Origin: Buchananella sp. 14KM1171
GTDB lineage: Bacteria > Actinomycetota > Actinomycetes > Actinomycetales > Actinomycetaceae
Length of the DNA: 64,000 bases
Direction of reading: 5' to 3'
Assembly (NCBI RefSeq): GCF_041380365.1
Contig: NZ_CP159981.1
Coordinates: 186,001 to 250,000 of the forward strand
How positions within the stretch are numbered: the stretch's first letter is position 1; the number at the start of each line of letters is the position of its first letter. Shown in pieces: positions 27,154 through 36,281 of the stretch. The position numbers and the translations under genes were made by a program. The notes under the pieces were generated by a model. It saw nothing but the letters and a program-made list of their open reading frames with translations, did not search any database and was not told the origin of the DNA.

Positions 27154-29850
27154 TCAGGCAAGGGCAGCCTCAATGGCCGCCAGGGCCGCGTCGATCGCGG
27201 TGACGTCCTGGCCTCCCCCCTGGGCCAGGTCGGGCTTGCCGCCACCGCCGCCCCCCAGCACCTGGGCGGCGACGCGCACCAGCGCGCCCGCCGCCGCGCC
27301 CTTTTCGCGGGCCGCGGCGTTGGTGGCCACCACGACCACGGGACGCTCACCGGCGGCGGCAGCAACCGCCACCACGGCCGGGGCGGACTCGCCCAGTCGA
27401 TCCCGCAGCTGCAGCACCAGGGTGCGCAGCGCGTCGGCGCTGGCCACCTCGCCGGCGTTGTGCGCCACCAGACGCGTGCCGGCCACGTCGCGGGCGCCCT
27501 CCACCAGGGCGGGAACGGCGGCCAGCAGTTCCTGCTCGCGCATGCGGGCCAGTTCACGCTCGGCGGTCTTCAAACGGGCCATCAGGGCCGCCACGCGGGC
27601 GGGAGCGTCGGCCGCCTTGCCGCCCAGGATTCCGGTCAGCTCGGAGAGGACGATGCGGTCGGCGGCGTCCTGCGCGTACGCGCCGCCACCCACCAGGGCC
27701 TCGATGCGGCGCACGCCGGAGCCGATGGAGGACTCGCCCAGCACGGAGATGCGGCCGATCGCGCCGGTGCCCACCACGTGCGTGCCGGCGCACAGCTCGC
27801 GCGACCAGTCACCGCCGATGGAGACCACGCGAACGCGGTTGCCGTACTTCTCACCGAACAGGGCCATCGCGCCCAGGGCCTTGGCCTCGTCCAGGCTCAT
27901 CTCCGCGTCGGTGACCGCCAGGTTCTCCATGAGACGGTCGTTGACGCGGCCCTCGATCGCGGCGATCGCGTCGGCGGACAGCGCCTGGCCGTGGCGGAAG
28001 TCGAAGCGCATGCGGGAGGGCGAGTTCTCGCTACCGGCCTGCGTGGCCTGCTCCCCCAGCTCCTCGTGCAGCGCCTTGTGCACCATGTGCGTGGCCGTGT
28101 GGGCGCGGGCGATGGCGCCGCGACGCACCACGTCGATCTCCGCGACTGCGGCCTCCTCCAGCGCCACCTCGCCCTCCAGCAGGCGGCCACGGTGAACCAC
28201 CAGGCCGGCCACCGGCTTTTGCACGTCGTCCACCTCGATCAGGCCGCCACCGGCCAGGCGGATCACGCCGTGGTCGGCCAGCTGGCCACCCATCTCCGCG
28301 TAGAACGGGGTGGCTGAGAGCACCACCTCGACGTCGGCGGGCGCGCTCGCCACCGGCACGGGCGCGCCGTCCACGATGATGCCGAGCACGCTGGCGCCGG
28401 CGGTGTTGTCGGTGTAGCCCAGGAACGGGGTGGGGCCGCCGGACTTGGCCAGGATGTCGTCGTAGACGCGCGCGTCCACCATGCCCTGCTTCTTGGCCAG
28501 GGCGTCGGCGCGGGCCCGCTGCTTCTGCTCGGTCATCAGCTCGGTGAACTTCTCGCGGTCCACCTCCACACCGGCCTCTGCGGCGATCTCCAGAGTCAGG
28601 TCCACCGGGAAGCCGTAGGTGTCGTGCAGGGTGAAGGCGTCCGCGCCGCTCAGGCGGGGCTTGCGCCCGGCGCCGGCGGCCTCCTTGGCCTTGGCGACGG
28701 CCACGTCCAGGATGGTGGTGCCGGCGCTCAGGGTGCGGCGGAAGGCGTCCTCTTCGGTGTAGATGACGTCGCTGATGCGCGCAAAGTCGCGCTCGATCTC
28801 CGGGTAAGAGAGCTTCATGGCGTTCATGGAGGCCGGCAGCAGCTGCGGCATGGCGGCGTCCTCCACGCCCAGCAGGCGCATAGAACGCACGGCGCGGCGC
28901 ACCAGGCGGCGCAGCACGTAGCCGCGCCCGTCGTTGCCCGGGCGCACGCCGTCGCCCACCAGCATCATGGCGCTGCGCACGTGGTCGGCGATGACGCGCA
29001 TGCGCACGCCGTCCTCGGTGTCCTTCACGTCCTGGTAGTTGCGCCCGCTCATTTCCTGGGCGGCGGCGATCACCGGGTAGACCTCGTCGATCTCATACAT
29101 GTTGGCCTTGCCCTGCATGATGTAGGCAAGACGCTCCAGGCCGGCGCCGGTGTCGATGGCCTTCTTGGTCAGCTCGCCCAGCAGCTCGTAGTCCTTGCCG
29201 GCGCCCTCGCCGCGGCGGTACTGGTCGAACACCAGGTTCCACACCTCGACGTAGCGGTCGCCGCCCGGGTCCACGTTGCCGCCCACGGCGTCGGGACCGA
29301 ACTCGGGGCCGCGGTCGATGTGCCACTCCGCGCAGGGGCCGGCCGGGCCGGGCTGGCCGGTGTCCCAGAAGATCTGGTTGCGGGGCAGGCGCACGATGTG
29401 GTCGGGGTCCAGGTTGACGCCCTTGGTGAGGATCTCGAAGGACTCATCGTCCTGGTCCCAGATGGTCACCCACAGCTTGTCGGGGTCGATGCCGTACTTG
29501 CCGTCCTCGACGGAGCCCGTGAGCAGCTCGTGGGCGTAGTGGATGGCGCCTTCCTTGAAGTAGTCGCCGAAAGAGAAGTTGCCGTTCATCTGGAAGAACG
29601 TGCCGTGGCGGGTGGTGCGGCCCACGTTCTCGATGTCGTTGGTGCGGATGCACTTTTGCACGCTCGCGGCGCGCGGCCAGGGGGCCTCCTCGGTGCCGAG
29701 GATGTAGGGGATGAACGGCACCATGCCGGCGATGGTGAAGAGGATGGAGGGATCCGGGGACACCAACGGCACGGAGGGCACGATGGCGTGGTCCTTGGAC
29801 TCGAAGTAGTCCAACCAACGCTGGCGGATTTCACTGGTGCGCATTGACAT
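27154..29850 (-). CDS. alaS: Alanyl-tRNA synthetase
   Basis: AlaRS charges tRNA-Ala. The approximately 898-residue protein starts MSMRTSEIRQRWLDYFESK and has class II motif regions (KCIRTNDIENVGRTTRHGTFF, ALEMLGNFSFGDYF-like MNGNFSFGDYFKEGAI), the editing domain with zinc ligands HTATHMVHKAL and CAGTHVVGTGAIG, and the C-Ala domain ending in GGGGGGKPDLAQGGG. Start at 29850 is chosen over an upstream in-frame codon because AGAGA lies directly ahead and it matches the family N-terminus. Confidence 0.95.
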   Translation of the reverse strand: MSMRTSEIRQRWLDYFESKDHAIVPSVPLVSPDPSILFTIAGMVPFIPYILGTEEAPWPRAASVQKCIRTNDIENVGRTTRHGTFFQMNGNFSFGDYFKEGAIHYAHELLTGSVEDGKYGIDPDKLWVTIWDQDDESFEILTKGVNLDPDHIVRLPRNQIFWDTGQPGPAGPCAEWHIDRGPEFGPDAVGGNVDPGGDRYVEVWNLVFDQYRRGEGAGKDYELLGELTKKAIDTGAGLERLAYIMQGKANMYEIDEVYPVIAAAQEMSGRNYQDVKDTEDGVRMRVIADHVRSAMMLVGDGVRPGNDGRGYVLRRLVRRAVRSMRLLGVEDAAMPQLLPASMNAMKLSYPEIERDFARISDVIYTEEDAFRRTLSAGTTILDVAVAKAKEAAGAGRKPRLSGADAFTLHDTYGFPVDLTLEIAAEAGVEVDREKFTELMTEQKQRARADALAKKQGMVDARVYDDILAKSGGPTPFLGYTDNTAGASVLGIIVDGAPVPVASAPADVEVVLSATPFYAEMGGQLADHGVIRLAGGGLIEVDDVQKPVAGLVVHRGRLLEGEVALEEAAVAEIDVVRRGAIARAHTATHMVHKALHEELGEQATQAGSENSPSRMRFDFRHGQALSADAIAAIEGRVNDRLMENLAVTDAEMSLDEAKALGAMALFGEKYGNRVRVVSIGGDWSRELCAGTHVVGTGAIGRISVLGESSIGSGVRRIEALVGGGAYAQDAADRIVLSELTGILGGKAADAPARVAALMARLKTAERELARMREQELLAAVPALVEGARDVAGTRLVAHNAGEVASADALRTLVLQLRDRLGESAPAVVAVAAAAGERPVVVVATNAAAREKGAAAGALVRVAAQVLGGGGGGKPDLAQGGGQDVTAIDAALAAIEAALA

Positions 29851-29940
29851 TCTCTTTCGCGGTTGCGGCTTGACCTGCTGGAACACTTTAGCGGGAATGC
29901 GGGGCTAGTTATTCCCGCGCCAGCGGCGCTTGATTGGGGT

Positions 29941-29960
29941 GGACGACGTTGCCGTCCGGC
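29941..29960 (+). repeat. Dispersed CGACGTTGCCG motif, alaS-rpsD gap
   Basis: Exact core in GGACGACGTTGCCGTCCGGC, intergenic, so coding constraint cannot explain it. Confidence 0.55.
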
Positions 29961-30019
29961 CTGCAAAACCGCGGCCCCGGCTGCGAAGAGAGCAGTCCGG
30001 GGCCGCGGCGAGGCGTGGA

Positions 30020-30643
30020 TCAGCGAGAGTAGTACTCGACGACCAGCTGAACGTCACAGGTGACGGGGACCTCGTCGCGCTTGGGGCGGCGAACCAGCTC
30101 GAAGCGCAGCTTCTCCAGCTCGACCTTCATGTAGTCCGGCACGGCGGGCAGCACGTCGCGGTGCGCACCGGCGGCGGCAACCTGGAAGGGAACCATGGTC
30201 TGGGACTTCGGCTTGACCTGGACGGTCTGGCCCGGCTTCACGCGGAAGGAGGGGCGGTCCACGATCTTGCCGTCGACCAGGATGTGGCGGTGCACAACGA
30301 CCTGGCGGGCCTGGGCGATGGTGCGGGCGAAGCCGGCGCGCAGCACCAGGGCGTCCAGACGCATCTCCAGCAGCTCGACCAGGGCCTCACCGGTCAGACC
30401 GGACTCACGCTTGGCCTCGGCGAAGACGCGACGCAGCTGGGCCTCGCGGATGCCGTACTGGGCGCGCAGACGCTGCTTCTCCTTCAGACGCACCGCGTAG
30501 TCGGAGTCCTGCTTGCGGTGGGCACGACCGTGCTCACCGGGGCCGTAGGGGCGCTTGTCGAAGTAGCGCTGAGCCTTGGGGGTCAGGGCGAGGCCGAGGG
30601 AGCGCGAGAGGCGCACCGTGCGGCGAGAGCGGCTACCAGCCAT
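30020..30643 (-). CDS. rpsD: 30S ribosomal protein S4
   Basis: S4 nucleates 30S assembly and can act as a translational repressor. The 207-residue protein begins MAGSRSRRTVRLSRSLGLALTPK without the zinc Cys cluster, has KRPYGPGEHGR and the S4 RNA-binding domain (RLDALVLRAGFARTIAQARQVV, HILVDGKIV). It is a stand-alone rpsD between rarA and alaS, the usual actinobacterial place. Confidence 0.96.
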   Translation of the reverse strand: MAGSRSRRTVRLSRSLGLALTPKAQRYFDKRPYGPGEHGRAHRKQDSDYAVRLKEKQRLRAQYGIREAQLRRVFAEAKRESGLTGEALVELLEMRLDALVLRAGFARTIAQARQVVVHRHILVDGKIVDRPSFRVKPGQTVQVKPKSQTMVPFQVAAAGAHRDVLPAVPDYMKVELEKLRFELVRRPKRDEVPVTCDVQLVVEYYSR

Positions 30644-30676
30644 GTCTCTTCTCTTTTCTGTCGTGTTTCAACGTCA

Positions 30677-30693
30677 TCCCGGCTTAGCCGGGA
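30677..30693 (-). terminator. Short hairpin in the rpsD leader
   Basis: TCCCGGC-TTA-GCCGGGA forms a 7-bp stem 34 bases before the rpsD start and downstream of rarA. It has no clear T tract, so it could be a weak rarA terminator or part of an S4 leader structure. Confidence 0.35.
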
Positions 30694-30821
30694 CGGGGCC
30701 AACCATGCGGCTAAGACCCCAGGAGTCGCGTTAAGCAACCGCAGCAGGTTACCAGGCGGGCGCGGCCCGCAGCCAGCCACCGGGCCGCGCGGCGGGCGTG
30801 AGTCGCGTTACGTCGCGGCGT

Positions 30822-32225
30822 CTACTTTGGTTCGGCGTGCCCGCCGGACAGGATCTCGCGCAGCCTGGGCAGGCGGGCGGCAACGTCGGCCTCCCGTCCC
30901 CGCGTGGTCGGCTCGTAGTAGCGGGCGCCGGCCAGCTCGTCAGGCAGGTACTGCTGGGCCACCACGCCGTGCGGGGCGTCGTGGGCGTAAAGGTACTCGC
31001 CGCGCCCGGCCAGTCCCGCGGCGGCCGGCACGGTGTTGCGCAAGTGGATCGGCACGGGGCCCACCTTGCCGGCCTCCACGTCGGCGATGGCGGCGTTGAT
31101 GGCGGCGTAGGCGCGGTTGGACTTGGGGGCGGTGGCCACGTGCACCACCGCCTGGGCCAGGGCGATGCGGCACTCCGGCATGCCCACCAGCTGCACCGTC
31201 TGGGCGGCGGCCACCGCTACCTGCAGCGCGGTCGGGTCGGCCATGCCCACCTCCTCGCTGGCCGCGATCACGACGCGGCGGGCGATGAAGCGCGGGTCCT
31301 CCCCGCCCACCAGCATGCGGGCCAGGTAGTGCAGGGCGGCGTCCACGTCGCTGCCGCGCATGGACTTGATGAAGGCGCTGGCCACGTCGTAGTGCGCGTC
31401 ACCGCGGTCGTACTGGGCCAGGGCAGTCTCTAGTACCTCTTCGATGTCCGGCAGGGTCAGTGAGTGGCCCTGGCCGTGGCGGTCCATGGCTGAGCCGGCA
31501 GCGGCCTCCAGCACCGTCAGGGCACGCCGGGCATCCCCGCCGCTCAGCCGCACGATCGCGTCGCGCGCCTCGGTGGGCAGTTCCACCTGCCCGGCCAGGC
31601 CGCGCTCGCTGGCCACCGCGCGGTCAAGCAGCGTGGCGATCGCCTCCTCGTTGAGCGGGCGCAGGGTCAGCAGGATGGAGCGGGACAGCAGCGGGGTAAT
31701 GACGGAAAAACTGGGGTTCTCCGTGGTGGCCGCAATCAGCGTCACCCAGCGGTTTTCCACACTGGGAAGCAGGGCGTCCTGCTGGGACTTGGAGAAGCGG
31801 TGTACCTCGTCGACGAACAGCACCGTTTCCTGGCCGGTGGCCGCCAGGCGCTGCCGGGCGGCCTTGACCACGTCACGCAGGTCTTTCACGCCGTGCTGCA
31901 CCGCGCTCAGCTCCACGAAGTGCCGCTCCCCCTGCGTGGCCGCCAAGTACGCCAGGGTGGTCTTGCCAGTGCCCGGCGGGCCCCACAGGAATACCGAGGT
32001 GGGCATCGCCCTACTGCCAGCGTCATCGCCCCGCACCGGGGTGGCCAAGCGCGCCAGCGGGGTGCCGGGAGCGGTCAGGTGAGGCTGCCCCACCACCTCC
32101 TCCAGGCGCGTGGGACGCATGCGCACGGCCAGCGGCGCCGACGGGTTAAACGCAGGCACTCCGCTGCCTGCGCCCACGCCTTGGCCCGGGGGCATCCCCG
32201 CTGTCTCGAAAAGGTCCACCCCCAC
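30822..32225 (-). CDS. rarA: Replication-associated recombination protein RarA (MgsA)
   Basis: A 467-residue AAA+ ATPase acting at stalled forks. It shows RPTRLEEVVGQPHL, Walker A GPPGTGKTTLAYL, Walker B VLFVDEVHRFSKSQQDALLPSVE, sensor ATTENPSFSV and arginine finger region LLSRSILLTLRPL, then the MgsA tetramerisation domain (GSDVDAALHYLARMLVGGEDP). The C-terminal READVAARLPRL contains a dispersed-motif copy at DNA level. Confidence 0.94.
   Translation of the reverse strand: MGVDLFETAGMPPGQGVGAGSGVPAFNPSAPLAVRMRPTRLEEVVGQPHLTAPGTPLARLATPVRGDDAGSRAMPTSVFLWGPPGTGKTTLAYLAATQGERHFVELSAVQHGVKDLRDVVKAARQRLAATGQETVLFVDEVHRFSKSQQDALLPSVENRWVTLIAATTENPSFSVITPLLSRSILLTLRPLNEEAIATLLDRAVASERGLAGQVELPTEARDAIVRLSGGDARRALTVLEAAAGSAMDRHGQGHSLTLPDIEEVLETALAQYDRGDAHYDVASAFIKSMRGSDVDAALHYLARMLVGGEDPRFIARRVVIAASEEVGMADPTALQVAVAAAQTVQLVGMPECRIALAQAVVHVATAPKSNRAYAAINAAIADVEAGKVGPVPIHLRNTVPAAAGLAGRGEYLYAHDAPHGVVAQQYLPDELAGARYYEPTTRGREADVAARLPRLREILSGGHAEPK
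30875..30891 (-). repeat. Dispersed CGACGTTGCCG motif, rarA 3' end
   Basis: Exact core on the minus strand inside rarA codons for DVAA, near the C-terminus. Confidence 0.45.
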
Positions 32226-32395
32226 AGGCTACTGGGAAAGGCCGCCCGCCTTCCGGTCCTCGACGTAAGGACGGCCTGGCAGGGCGTCGTCCATCAAAAC
32301 CGCCTGGCCGCATCTGCGCTAAACGCCGCAGGATTTCCAGCCCGCGCCCCACCACCACCAAATCGACGGCCTCTATCAGCCCAATCTCTAAGAGT

Positions 32396-32410
32396 GCAGT
32401 GCAATACTGC
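32396..32410. promoter_or_regulatory. Inverted repeat next to the MMPL gene start
   Basis: GCAGT-N5-ACTGC lies 6 bases before the ATG at 32416, where a ribosome site would be expected but none is seen. The position fits an operator for a repressor of the transporter. No regulator gene is adjacent. Confidence 0.35.
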
Positions 32411-32415
32411 CTAAT

Positions 32416-34746
32416 ATGTTCACGCGACTGGTCAAACTCTGCCTTCGTTTCCCCAAGCAGGTGGCGGGAACGTGGATCGTCCTGTTTGTCATTTCGCTGC
32501 TGGTTTCCACCGCCGGTGTGACGGGCAAGTCGATCTTCGACCTGCTGGGCAACGGCGAGACCGTGGATTCGGCCTCAAGGTCGCACCAAGGCAAGGTGAT
32601 CTTGGAGGAGTTACGCGGGAGCCAAGAGCCGGTCACGGCGCTGGTCACCGGGGTGAACCTGAACGTGCTCGCGCCCCAGGATGTCGCCGCCGCGCTTGCC
32701 GAGCAGACAAAAGAAATCAGTTCCCTGCCGGGCGTTTCCTCCGTGGTGAGTCCTTTTGTTTTGGAGGGAATGTTGGATAACCCGGTCGCGGCGGGCATGG
32801 TGGCCACCGACCGGCGGGGTTTCTTAGTGCTAGCTAATTTTGATCCGCACGCCCCGGCAGTAATGCGGGCAATTGAGTTGGAAGAGGCCAGCCTAGAAGA
32901 TCAACGCAACGCCGTGAATTCGGCGATGGCCCAGCTGGGGCCGGCCCTCGCCGATGTGGCGCCGAACGCGAAGGTGGTGGTCAGCTCCGCGCCGATCATG
33001 TTCGACGAAGTGCTGGACCAGGTGAAGGCTGATCTGGTGACAGGTGAGGCGATCGCTTTCCCGGCCTCATTGCTGATCATGGTGTTGATCTTTGGCGGTT
33101 TCCTTGCCGCCGGTATGCCGCTGCTGGGCGCGGCCGCCTCCATAGTCAGCGCCCTGGGTGTGCTGTGGATAGTGGCCCACTTCCTTTCTATTGAGTCCTT
33201 TGTGCTGAACGTGGTCACCGTGCTGGGGCTGGGACTGTCCATCGACTACGGCATGCTCTACGTCTCGCGCTACCGGGAGGAGCTGGCTCGCTTGGCACCC
33301 GAGATCCTGGCCGCAGAGCAGGAGGCAGCCACCGACCCGCGCGGTCTGCAACTGCGGCGCGGCGGCCGGGGCAGGGGACGCAGGCATCCAGGCGAGGACC
33401 CGCTCATCGCCACCACGCTGACCAACACGATGATCGCCGCGGGGCGCACCGTCTTCTTCTCCGCGCTCACGGTGGCACTGTCCATCCTGGGCCTGGCCGT
33501 GATGCGGCCCGAAATGCTCAAGTCCATCTCCGCCGGCGCGATCACGGTGATCCTGCTGGCCCTAATCTCTTCCGTCACCCTGGTGCCTGCCGTGCTGGTG
33601 TTGCTGGGGCGGCGTCTACTCAAGCCCAGCGTGGTCACCCGCCTGCCGGTACTGCGGGCAATCACCGCGCGCCTGGCGGACGTCTCCACCGAGGAGGGCG
33701 TCTTCTCCCGCCTGGCCCGCTCGGTACACAAGCGGCCCTGGTGGTACCTGGTGGGTTCCCTGGCGGTCCTGGGGGCGATGCTGGTCCCGCTGCGATCCAG
33801 TCACCTGGTCTTCTCCACCGTGGAGCTGCTGCCGGCCCACTCCAGCCAGCGGGTGTTCCTTTCCCAGGTCGAGCAGCACTTCCCCGCCGCCGCGCAGCCG
33901 GACATCACGCTGCTTACTCAGGGCGGCCCGGAGGAGTCGAGCGCCTGGGTGGAGGGCACCATCGCGCACGTGGCGGGCGTGGCCGGCGTCTCCGCTCCCA
34001 TGCCAATCGACGGTCACACCATGTACGCGATCGACGTTGACGGCGCGGCCAACTCCCCCACCGCCGATGCCGTGGTGCGAGCCATCTACCGCCTGGATTC
34101 GCCTACGCCAGTGTGGCTGGTGGGACAGGCCCCTGTGCAGGTTGACTTCTGGGACGCCCTCATGGACGGTCTGCCACTGTCCGTCTCCATCATCATGCTG
34201 GCCACCTTCGTGCTGCTCTTCCTGATGAGCGGCTCGCTCCTCATCCCGCTCAAGGCGCTGCTGGTCAACGCCATCTCCCTGTTCGCCTCTCTAGGCGTGA
34301 GTTCCTGGATCTTCACCAATGGGATCGGCGAATCGGTGCTGAACTACACCTCCACCGGCGGCCTGGAACTGATGGTGGTGGCCGTGAGCCTGGCCTTCGG
34401 TTTCGGCCTGGCCATGGACTACGAGGTCTTCTTGCTGGCCCGCATGAAGGAGTACTGGGACGCCGGCAAGAGCAACGACGAGGCCGTGGAGCTCGCCCTG
34501 CAACGCTCCGGCCGTATCGTCACCTCCGCCGCCCTCATCATCTGCGTGGTCTTCCTGGGATTTGTGGCCGGCGACCTCCTGGTCATCAAGCAGCTGGGCG
34601 TCACCCTCACCCTGATCGTGGCCATCGACGCCACCCTGGTGCGCATGATCCTGGTCCCGGCCACCATGACCCTGCTGGGCAAATGGAACTGGTGGGCCCC
34701 CGCCCCGCTGCGCCGCATCTACGAGCGCTTCTCCATCCAGCACTAG
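32416..34746 (+). CDS. MMPL/RND-family membrane transporter
   Basis: A 776-residue integral membrane protein with the MMPL two-half layout: one N-terminal helix (RFPKQVAGTWIVLFVISLL), a large extracellular loop, then five to six helices, repeated once. Family marks include VTVLGLGLSIDYGMLYVSRYREEL in the first half and SLAFGFGLAMDYEVFLLARMKEYWD in the second, with the Asp-Tyr pair of the proton relay in each. A basic cytosolic loop (about 300-330) separates the halves. Relatives export lipids, siderophores or drugs; the substrate cannot be told. It is a single gene facing away from rarA, closed by a terminator at 34764. Confidence 0.88.
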   Translation: MFTRLVKLCLRFPKQVAGTWIVLFVISLLVSTAGVTGKSIFDLLGNGETVDSASRSHQGKVILEELRGSQEPVTALVTGVNLNVLAPQDVAAALAEQTKEISSLPGVSSVVSPFVLEGMLDNPVAAGMVATDRRGFLVLANFDPHAPAVMRAIELEEASLEDQRNAVNSAMAQLGPALADVAPNAKVVVSSAPIMFDEVLDQVKADLVTGEAIAFPASLLIMVLIFGGFLAAGMPLLGAAASIVSALGVLWIVAHFLSIESFVLNVVTVLGLGLSIDYGMLYVSRYREELARLAPEILAAEQEAATDPRGLQLRRGGRGRGRRHPGEDPLIATTLTNTMIAAGRTVFFSALTVALSILGLAVMRPEMLKSISAGAITVILLALISSVTLVPAVLVLLGRRLLKPSVVTRLPVLRAITARLADVSTEEGVFSRLARSVHKRPWWYLVGSLAVLGAMLVPLRSSHLVFSTVELLPAHSSQRVFLSQVEQHFPAAAQPDITLLTQGGPEESSAWVEGTIAHVAGVAGVSAPMPIDGHTMYAIDVDGAANSPTADAVVRAIYRLDSPTPVWLVGQAPVQVDFWDALMDGLPLSVSIIMLATFVLLFLMSGSLLIPLKALLVNAISLFASLGVSSWIFTNGIGESVLNYTSTGGLELMVVAVSLAFGFGLAMDYEVFLLARMKEYWDAGKSNDEAVELALQRSGRIVTSAALIICVVFLGFVAGDLLVIKQLGVTLTLIVAIDATLVRMILVPATMTLLGKWNWWAPAPLRRIYERFSIQH

Positions 34747-34763
34747 GCAAGCGGGCGCAAAGC

Positions 34764-34800
34764 GGGGCCGCCGCCGGTCTGCGTGATAGGCGGCGGCCCC
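34764..34800 (+). terminator. Terminator after the MMPL gene
   Basis: GGGGCCGCCGCC pairs with GGCGGCGGCCCC across a 13-base loop, followed by TCTT. It lies 18 bases after the MMPL stop. Confidence 0.75.
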
Positions 34801-34823
34801 TCTTCGTGCCACTGGTTTTGGTG

Positions 34824-34851
34824 GCCGACGCTCCGCCGGCGCCGCCCACTA
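34824..34851 (+). repeat. 28-bp direct repeat, left copy
   Basis: Begins GCCGACGCTCCGCCGGCG and is identical to 36219-36246. The two copies flank the CWB2 gene at 35110-36114 in the same orientation. Confidence 0.85.
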
Positions 34852-35109
34852 TGCGGGCCGCTGGTCCATCCGCCAGTGGCGGACGTATAACTACGCTGCG
34901 ACAGTGCAACGTCTTTAGCCAAACGGAAAAGCGTCCCTACCCCCACCAACTAGGCGCACGAATCGGTTATCCTGCCCGCAATCCGCTCCAATCTCGCTGA
35001 CCAACCAACAGAGCACCGTCGCTCAGAGGAAGTTGGCACGGGAAAGGAAACCAGCCCGAGGCTCACCGTTGCGGTGGCTGGCTGGATTAGTAACCCGACG
35101 GGAGGAAGA

Positions 35110-36114
35110 GTGAAGAAGGTTCTTGGTCTTGGTTTGGCCCTGGCGTTCGGTGTCGCTGGAATGACAACGGCGACCACAGCGCACGCGGCTTCGATGTGGC
35201 CCACTGTCGAAGCTCGCATCGCCGGGGCAGACCGGTACGAGACCGCCGCCAACGTCTCCAAGGAGATGGCACCCGACGGCGCCTCCGTGGTCCTCCTCGC
35301 CTCCGGCGAGGGCTTTGCCGACAGCCTGGGGGCCGGCGCCGCAGCAAAGTGGCTCGGCGCGCCAGTACTACTCACCCAGCGCGGCTCCCTGCCCAAGTCC
35401 TCAACCGCAGAACTCAAGCGTCTAAAGCCCACCGAGGTAATCATCGTGGGCGGCGAAGTCAGCGTGTCTGCAACCGTGGCTCAGGAGATCGACGCAGCGG
35501 TAGAAACGGTCAACCGCGTGGCCGGGCAAAACCGCTACGAGACCTCGGAAAAGCTAGTCCAGCTGATCCAAAAACGCCACCCCCTGCCCGCCGACGCCAA
35601 CCTGGTAATCGCCTCCGGACACAACTTCCCCGACGCCCTGTCCGTCACCCCACTGGCAGCAGCCCGAAAGGCCCCACTGCTCCTGGTCGACGGTAAAGCC
35701 CCTGCCCTTTCCTCAGCGACAAAACAAATCGTTGACTCAATCAACCCCCAGCACATCTATATCGTTGGTGGCACCAACTCCGTCTCCACCAGAATCGAAT
35801 CAACGCTCCCGGCAGACAAGGTTAAGCGGCTTGCAGGCAAAGACCGCTACGACACCTCCGCTGCCGTAATGCTGGAAATTGGCGTCACCGAGCGCGTCGT
35901 CATGGTCTCTGGTTACGCCTACCCTGACGCCCTCGTTGGTGGCGCCTACGCCGCCCACCGAGGCCTACCCCTACTGGCCGTAGACCCCACCTGCCTCGGC
36001 AACAAAACACGCGAAGCCATGAGAAAACTTGATGTAGACAAGCTCATCATTGTTGGTGGCCCCAGTTCGCTCCTTGACCTAATAGCGATTGGAAGGATGT
36101 GCGTAATGCCGTAA
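35110..36114 (+). CDS. Secreted protein of three cell-wall-binding (CWB2) repeats
   Basis: A 334-residue protein with a signal peptide (VKKVLGLGLALAFGVAGM to HAAS, cleavage after about residue 28) and three CWB2 (PF04122-type) repeats. Each has the Arg-Tyr-Glu/Asp-Thr start (ADRYETAANVS, QNRYETSEKLV, KDRYDTSAAVM), an FADSL/FPDAL/YPDAL core and an IIVGG end. CWB2 triplets bind cell-wall polymers in clostridia. There is no separate effector domain, so it may be a wall-decoration protein or an anchor. GTG 35110 is the start because GGGAGG lies just ahead; an earlier in-frame codon would spoil the signal peptide. GC is lower than the neighbours. Confidence 0.88.
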   Translation: MKKVLGLGLALAFGVAGMTTATTAHAASMWPTVEARIAGADRYETAANVSKEMAPDGASVVLLASGEGFADSLGAGAAAKWLGAPVLLTQRGSLPKSSTAELKRLKPTEVIIVGGEVSVSATVAQEIDAAVETVNRVAGQNRYETSEKLVQLIQKRHPLPADANLVIASGHNFPDALSVTPLAAARKAPLLLVDGKAPALSSATKQIVDSINPQHIYIVGGTNSVSTRIESTLPADKVKRLAGKDRYDTSAAVMLEIGVTERVVMVSGYAYPDALVGGAYAAHRGLPLLAVDPTCLGNKTREAMRKLDVDKLIIVGGPSSLLDLIAIGRMCVMP

Positions 36115-36118
36115 CAGC

Positions 36119-36153
36119 AGTGGGGCCAGGAAGCGTCGCTTCCTGGCCCCACT
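36119..36153 (+). terminator. Terminator after the CWB2 gene
   Basis: A 17-bp perfect stem AGTGGGGCCAGGAAGCG / CGCTTCCTGGCCCCACT with a one-base centre lies 4 bases after the stop. Confidence 0.8.
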
Positions 36154-36218
36154 CGGCTTCACAATACCTAGCCAAACAGTGGGAAGCTCGCGCCCGTGTG
36201 CGAGCAGTAGCTTGGCTA

Positions 36219-36246
36219 GCCGACGCTCCGCCGGCGCCGCCCACTA
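36219..36246 (+). repeat. 28-bp direct repeat, right copy
   Basis: Identical to 34824-34851 and 1395 bases to its right. It lies between the CWB2 terminator and the YciO-like gene. Confidence 0.85.
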
Positions 36247-36281
36247 ACTAGGCCGGGCGGCGCGGCGGCGACGTCGGGCAT

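Larger units (their letters stand above)
34747..35109 (+). other. 363-base gap: terminator, 28-bp repeat and leader of the CWB2 gene
   Basis: It holds the MMPL terminator, one copy of the 28-bp repeat (34824-34851), and a leader of roughly 150 bases ending in the ribosome site GGGAGG at 35099-35104. In the leader, CCAGCC near 35053 can pair with GGCTGG, enclosing CACCG-TTG-CGGTG, so some RNA structure is possible. No gene is seen. Confidence 0.5.

Noticed and set aside
29268-29290. ACGTTGCCGCC copy in alaS counted as a dispersed motif
   Set aside because: It lacks the leading CG and encodes the conserved GGNVDPGG of AlaRS, so coding constraint explains it.
34985-35109. Possible cyclic-di-AMP (ydaO-type) riboswitch before the CWB2 gene
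   Set aside because: Some pairing is possible, but the conserved core sequences expected for that riboswitch were not found.
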